In this document: positions 60,258 to 64,000 of the stretch, piece after piece | Layout: every line of letters begins with the position of its first letter | How positions within the stretch are numbered: the first letter of the stretch is position 1 | Assembly: GCF_005239225.2 (NCBI RefSeq) | Contig: NC_133299.1 | Coordinates: 12,528,967-12,592,966, forward strand | DNA: 64,000 nt | Source of the DNA: Populus alba | Lineage: Eukaryota > Streptophyta > Magnoliopsida > Malpighiales > Salicaceae | Direction of reading: 5' to 3' | Program-made: the position numbers and the translations under genes | The notes under the pieces: generated by a model | What the model saw: only the letters and a program-made list of their open reading frames with translations | Databases searched by the model: none | Told to the model about the DNA's origin: nothing

Positions 60258-61342
60258 CATACTCACACACTATAAACACATACTCATGGATATTGTTTTT
60301 TTTTTTTTTCAATTTTTTTTACATTTATTTTTGTTATTGATTTCAGCCATTAATGTTGGGTTTATTAATTATTGAGTTTTTTTATTATTTTAATTTTTTG
60401 TATATGCTTTGTATAAGAATTTCCATGATGTCAATAAAAAAATATTCTTCTGATTTTCTTATTTAGAGAATAAGGAAGTATACAATAGTAACTAAGCTAA
60501 ATCCCTATAAAATAAATAAAGAAATTTCAACAGTGTTATTGTCATCAAACTCCCCAGATCAAACATCCAATCGATAAATTTTCTATGTACTGACGGTGTG
60601 AGTTTCCTAATTGACGTGTTGCCTCCATCTTTTGTCAAAGCTTAGACTGATTGACGGGTCGTCAATTCCAGAGCTATCACTGTATGACACGCCTTATAAA
60701 GATACGCAGGCCCACCAGCATGGGTGAGCTAGCTTCATTGATGAGAAGTTACCCCGATGCTGAATTGTTTTCTAGTGAATAGCTAGTTTTAAAATTTTAT
60801 TTCTGAATTATTACGTTAAAATAATTTTAAAACATAAGAAAATAAGTAATTTGAAGCAAAAAAAAAAAGTTTAAAAATAGTAAAAAACACGTATAAAAAT
60901 CGTCAACGCACACCTAGAAAACTCAAGACGGAGGAGGCTGTGCAAAGCAGAGTTTGTAATCAAAATTGAAGATTTGACTCTTAAGAGTTGGTGTGTTACA
61001 CAAACTTGAACAAGAATAAAAAGCTAGAAAAATGATGATCAATATTTCTTTCATAAGCTCATTCTGATGGATATATATATATCGAAGTGAAAAAACCATT
61101 AAAAGAATAATAGAGATGAATGTTACACGCACGTAGCCAACATACTATACAGTATACACCATCAATTCCCTCCATTGTAAACATTTCATGTCTAAAATAT
61201 CTGACTTAAGATTTTAACCTACGTGAACTCGTGTTCTTCACCCTTTTTGTATCCAGTTTACCTTCATTGATATAATAATTCCTAGTTCTAGACCTGTGCT
61301 GTTTCCAGCGCAGTGGAAACTTCATTTACACTTGAGTTCGGT
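60258..61342. other. Intergenic region, transporter 3' side
   Basis: AT-rich DNA without a recognisable gene. The last 100-200 bases before 61343 are probably the transporter 3' UTR. A short TA run lies at about 61070. Confidence 0.4.
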
Positions 61343-62966
61343 CTAGAAAACTCGCTCTCCTGTAGCATACAAGTTCCAAAAGATGGCTGTAACGAAATAG
61401 AGCCCTGCTGTGACTGTGAGGAATGCCTGAAAAGATCCTAGCCACTGAACAAAATAACCTGTCCCAATCGTGCTTATTATTGCTGCTAATGTCCCAGCTG
61501 AGTTTGCAATTCCTGCATGGCAGATCATTCAATTGAACAAAAGTCTTGCGAATAGGTATCTGAAAGAATATTGATTATCCAGTTTAAGACAACGGCAAGA
61601 TGCCCAGAACTTACCATGGAGGAATCCTGCGTACTGAGGTGCTATATCCTGATTAAAAAAAGAAAAAAGAAAAATGAAAATGAGCGCAACTTGGAGGTGA
61701 TCCAGCTAGCTAATCAACTAGTTACAAAGTAGATGAAACTTACTTGCATGTTGAGAAGAAAGCCAGCTTGGCTGAAAGAGCTCAAGCTCAGCGCTATGGT
61801 CATAAGTGCAGCTGCAGTCACTGGTGTCTTTGCATAATTTAAGCAGAGCAATGAGACACCAGGTCCAATGAATCCAATAGACTGCATGATCTTTCTGACG
61901 ATTGTCAAAGAGTAGCCAGCCTTAATCAATGAATCAGATAATGCTCCTGCAACATAGCCAGAGACTGCCATTGTTCCCCATGGAACAGCGCTAAACCATG
62001 CCGCTTGCTTCAGGTTCACATTAAACACCTGCGTTCATAAGGAAGAGTGGAAACCGGGATAAGTTTGGTGATTCAATAGCATATGGTCCATGGAAACTGG
62101 TTCGTGCACAAACTGACAGGCGCCTTAAAGACATTACTAACATAAAAGAGATGGAGGAAACAGTAGCTTACAGTGTTGAAATATATAGGCATCCAAGAGA
62201 GAAGAACAAAATATCCCTGTGATTTTGAGCATGTAAGAGAATATTAAAGAAAAACTTCAAAGCATTAAACAAAGTGAAGAATTAAACTAATGTAATGTAG
62301 CTCACCCAATTGTTCGTTATATTAGCAAAAATAATAGCCCAAGATGGTGCTTTTGACAGTAGCAGACGTAGAGGTGGAAACTGGCCATCACTTGCTGGAG
62401 AATCAGTTTTACCAGCTTGGATTAATCTCAACTCCGATTTGCTAACAAAAGGGCTGTCTCTTGGATCGCTTGTGACCCCATTTGCCCATCTTGTTAGCCA
62501 TAGCAGCCCAAGGGAAGAGAAAAGGATAAAAGGGCCAGAAATCCCAACTGTTGACAGCATAATTGGAGTCAGCAATAAGCCTATGACGTTTCCAAGATGA
62601 AATCCAGCCATGGATATTCCAACTGCACTCGCTCGTTCATGGCTTGGGAACCACCTAATCAAAGATGTACAAGAACAGAGTCAAGCAACGAGGAGGTCAC
62701 AAGCTAGCAGTTTTCTGCCATAGAAGCAATTTGCATTACCTTGATGAGAGGGTGCTCATGGAAGGCAGAGCAACACCCTCGGCAAGTCCAAAGAATGCAC
62801 GAACGGCCAGAAGGGCGACGGTGGAGTGGTTGGCTGCCCATGGAGTAAGTAGAGTGGCCAGAGACCATAAGGCCACACCCCACGCCATCACCCTTTTTCC
62901 TCCATATCTGTCTACCAGGGCTCCTCCGACGACTGATGAGAATATGTATCCCCATAGAAAGGATGA
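61343..62966 (-). CDS. PHT4-type anion/phosphate transporter (MFS), 3' part
   Basis: Six minus-strand exons: 62740-62966, 62306-62654, 62172-62216, 61744-62028, 61615-61648, 61343-61512. All joints have GT-AG borders and keep frame, giving 369 residues to the stop. Family members have about 510-560 residues with 12 membrane helices, so roughly the first 150-190 residues, including any plastid transit peptide, are missing. The visible part starts SSFLWGYIFSSVVGGALVDR, an MFS loop. It continues with FFGLAEGVALPSMSTL, WFPSHERASAVGISMAGFHL, a hydrophilic central loop (DSPFVSKSELRLIQAGKTDS) and LHGIANSAGTLAAI. Plant PHT4 proteins move phosphate across plastid or Golgi membranes. The subtype (PHT4;3 or PHT4;5-like) is not settled. 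Confidence 0.88.
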
Positions 62967-64000
62967 CTTCAAGAAATAATTAGCAAAAAAAGTTCACTTT
63001 AATCATGCGCCACTCAAGAATCAACCAGCGAAACAATATCAAATTAATCAAAACTTAATAACAATCAGAAAATTTAATTTCAACATTGAACCAAACTGTT
63101 AAGGGAAAAATAAAAAAAAAATACGCAATGAACAGTCTGAATTCCATGTGAGAACTAAACTGTGCCTCTCTTTTTTAATGGTCAGAGTATGTTTTCGACT
63201 CAGTATTAACTTGTCGAAATTAAGCATTTTTTAATTTTATTTCATATATGTCTTTGAGATTTGAGTCATGCCACCTACCACTGACTATGCCTCCATGATT
63301 TTCTTCATTTCTTTTGTTTTTTTATTCAACAACCCTTCAATTGTCACTTGCGAGCCATGGATCAATAAATAAATCATGCGATGAATTTTCTAGTCAGAAG
63401 TTATGGGCAGTAGGTCTGTCATATTTGTCCGAGTCACGCCTATTTTGACGTCTTACTCTTGTTACTTGTCATCAACAGTGTCTCTTACACGCTTGGTACT
63501 TGTCATCAACAGTCCACGATATCTCTCTCGTATTGTTCCGGTCTGAACCGACAAGTTATGTCGGGATCCGGGTAATCTAAGTGTAAATTATAAATTTGGA
63601 CATGTAATTAGCTAAAAGAGATATAAATATTTTTTTATATAAAATATTAAAATATATTTATTTTTTTAATTTTTCTAAATTAAAAAATATAAAAATATAA
63701 AAAATATATTAATTTAAAATAAAAAAATTTAAATTTTTTTTAAAATATTTTTAATACACAGTAACAAACAAACCCTAACTCCAATGTATCTGCAAGGAAG
63801 GTGGGAAAATCCTGATCTGGTCCATGGTGCGAAGTTGTAGGGTCCGCAGTCTGCACCAGTACTAGTTAAGCCTAGCCCTGGATTTCCTTTTGTTTTATGG
63901 GACCATGTGGGTTCGGCTTGGCATTCTATGGGCCATTCGCTCACGGCACACTGTTTAATGCTTCACGCAAGCGTGTTTGGGATTCTAATATTTATTTTTT
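62967..64000. other. Probable large intron of the transporter, nothing coding seen
   Basis: The exon ending at 62966 has a normal acceptor (minus-strand ...CTTGAAG|TCATCC), so an upstream exon is expected. None with transporter character is found up to 64000. The stretch is AT-rich with a low-complexity A/T block at 63620-63760. Confidence 0.4.

Noticed and set aside
1..64000. CRISPR arrays, tRNA or rRNA genes, bacterial-style operons
   Set aside because: None seen. Regular repeats here are transposon or satellite-like, without short spacer structure.

Overview
The window is nuclear DNA of a flowering plant. The genes have many short exons with GT-AG borders, the intergenic DNA is AT-rich, and there are nested LTR retrotransposons, Helitrons and MITEs. 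Protein wording and repeat style suggest a woody eudicot, possibly Populus or a relative; that identification is inference. Four host genes are supported: a bifunctional mRNA-capping enzyme (+, 9330-21639, start codon not found), DEX1 (+, 45160-52078, complete, 866 aa, 13 exons), a small DUF962/Mpo1-like membrane protein (-, 55731-56075), and the 3' part of a PHT4-type phosphate transporter (-, 61343-62966).

Layout. 1-5398: the 5' end of a large Ty3-type retrotransposon on the minus strand (LTR, primer-binding site, leader, broken DUF7745-type ORF with coiled coil, then the start of gag running off the window). 6273-about 8700: a diverged LTR of the same family in the opposite orientation, so two LTRs lie head to head around an 0.87 kb spacer. 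9.1-21.6 kb: capping-enzyme gene, with a Helitron-like insertion in its last intron. 21.9-45 kb: almost entirely mobile DNA. It holds a MITE, a truncated Copia copy, a decayed Helitron Rep gene, a long tandem array of 1.2-1.8 kb units, a 5.4 kb Copia element inserted in that array with a clean ATAAG target duplication, a 4 x 350 bp tandem array and another small inverted-repeat element. 45.1-52.1 kb: DEX1, with a Tourist-like MITE in intron 9. 52.1-61.3 kb: AT-rich intergenic DNA, the DUF962 gene and two related Copia gag-protease fragments. 61.3-64 kb: the transporter and unassigned DNA.

The host genes do not form a pathway. Capping enzyme, DEX1 and DUF962 gene are, as I recall, neighbours in Arabidopsis (At3g09100, At3g09090, At3g09085). 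The window therefore looks like an ancestral gene block pushed apart by about 23 kb of transposon DNA. No clearly new biological system was found. The strongest leads are the extra ORF upstream of gag in the Ty3 element, the head-to-head LTR pair, the Helitron repeat array with its dated Copia insertion, and the two irregularities of the capping gene (missing start codon, displaced splice acceptor).
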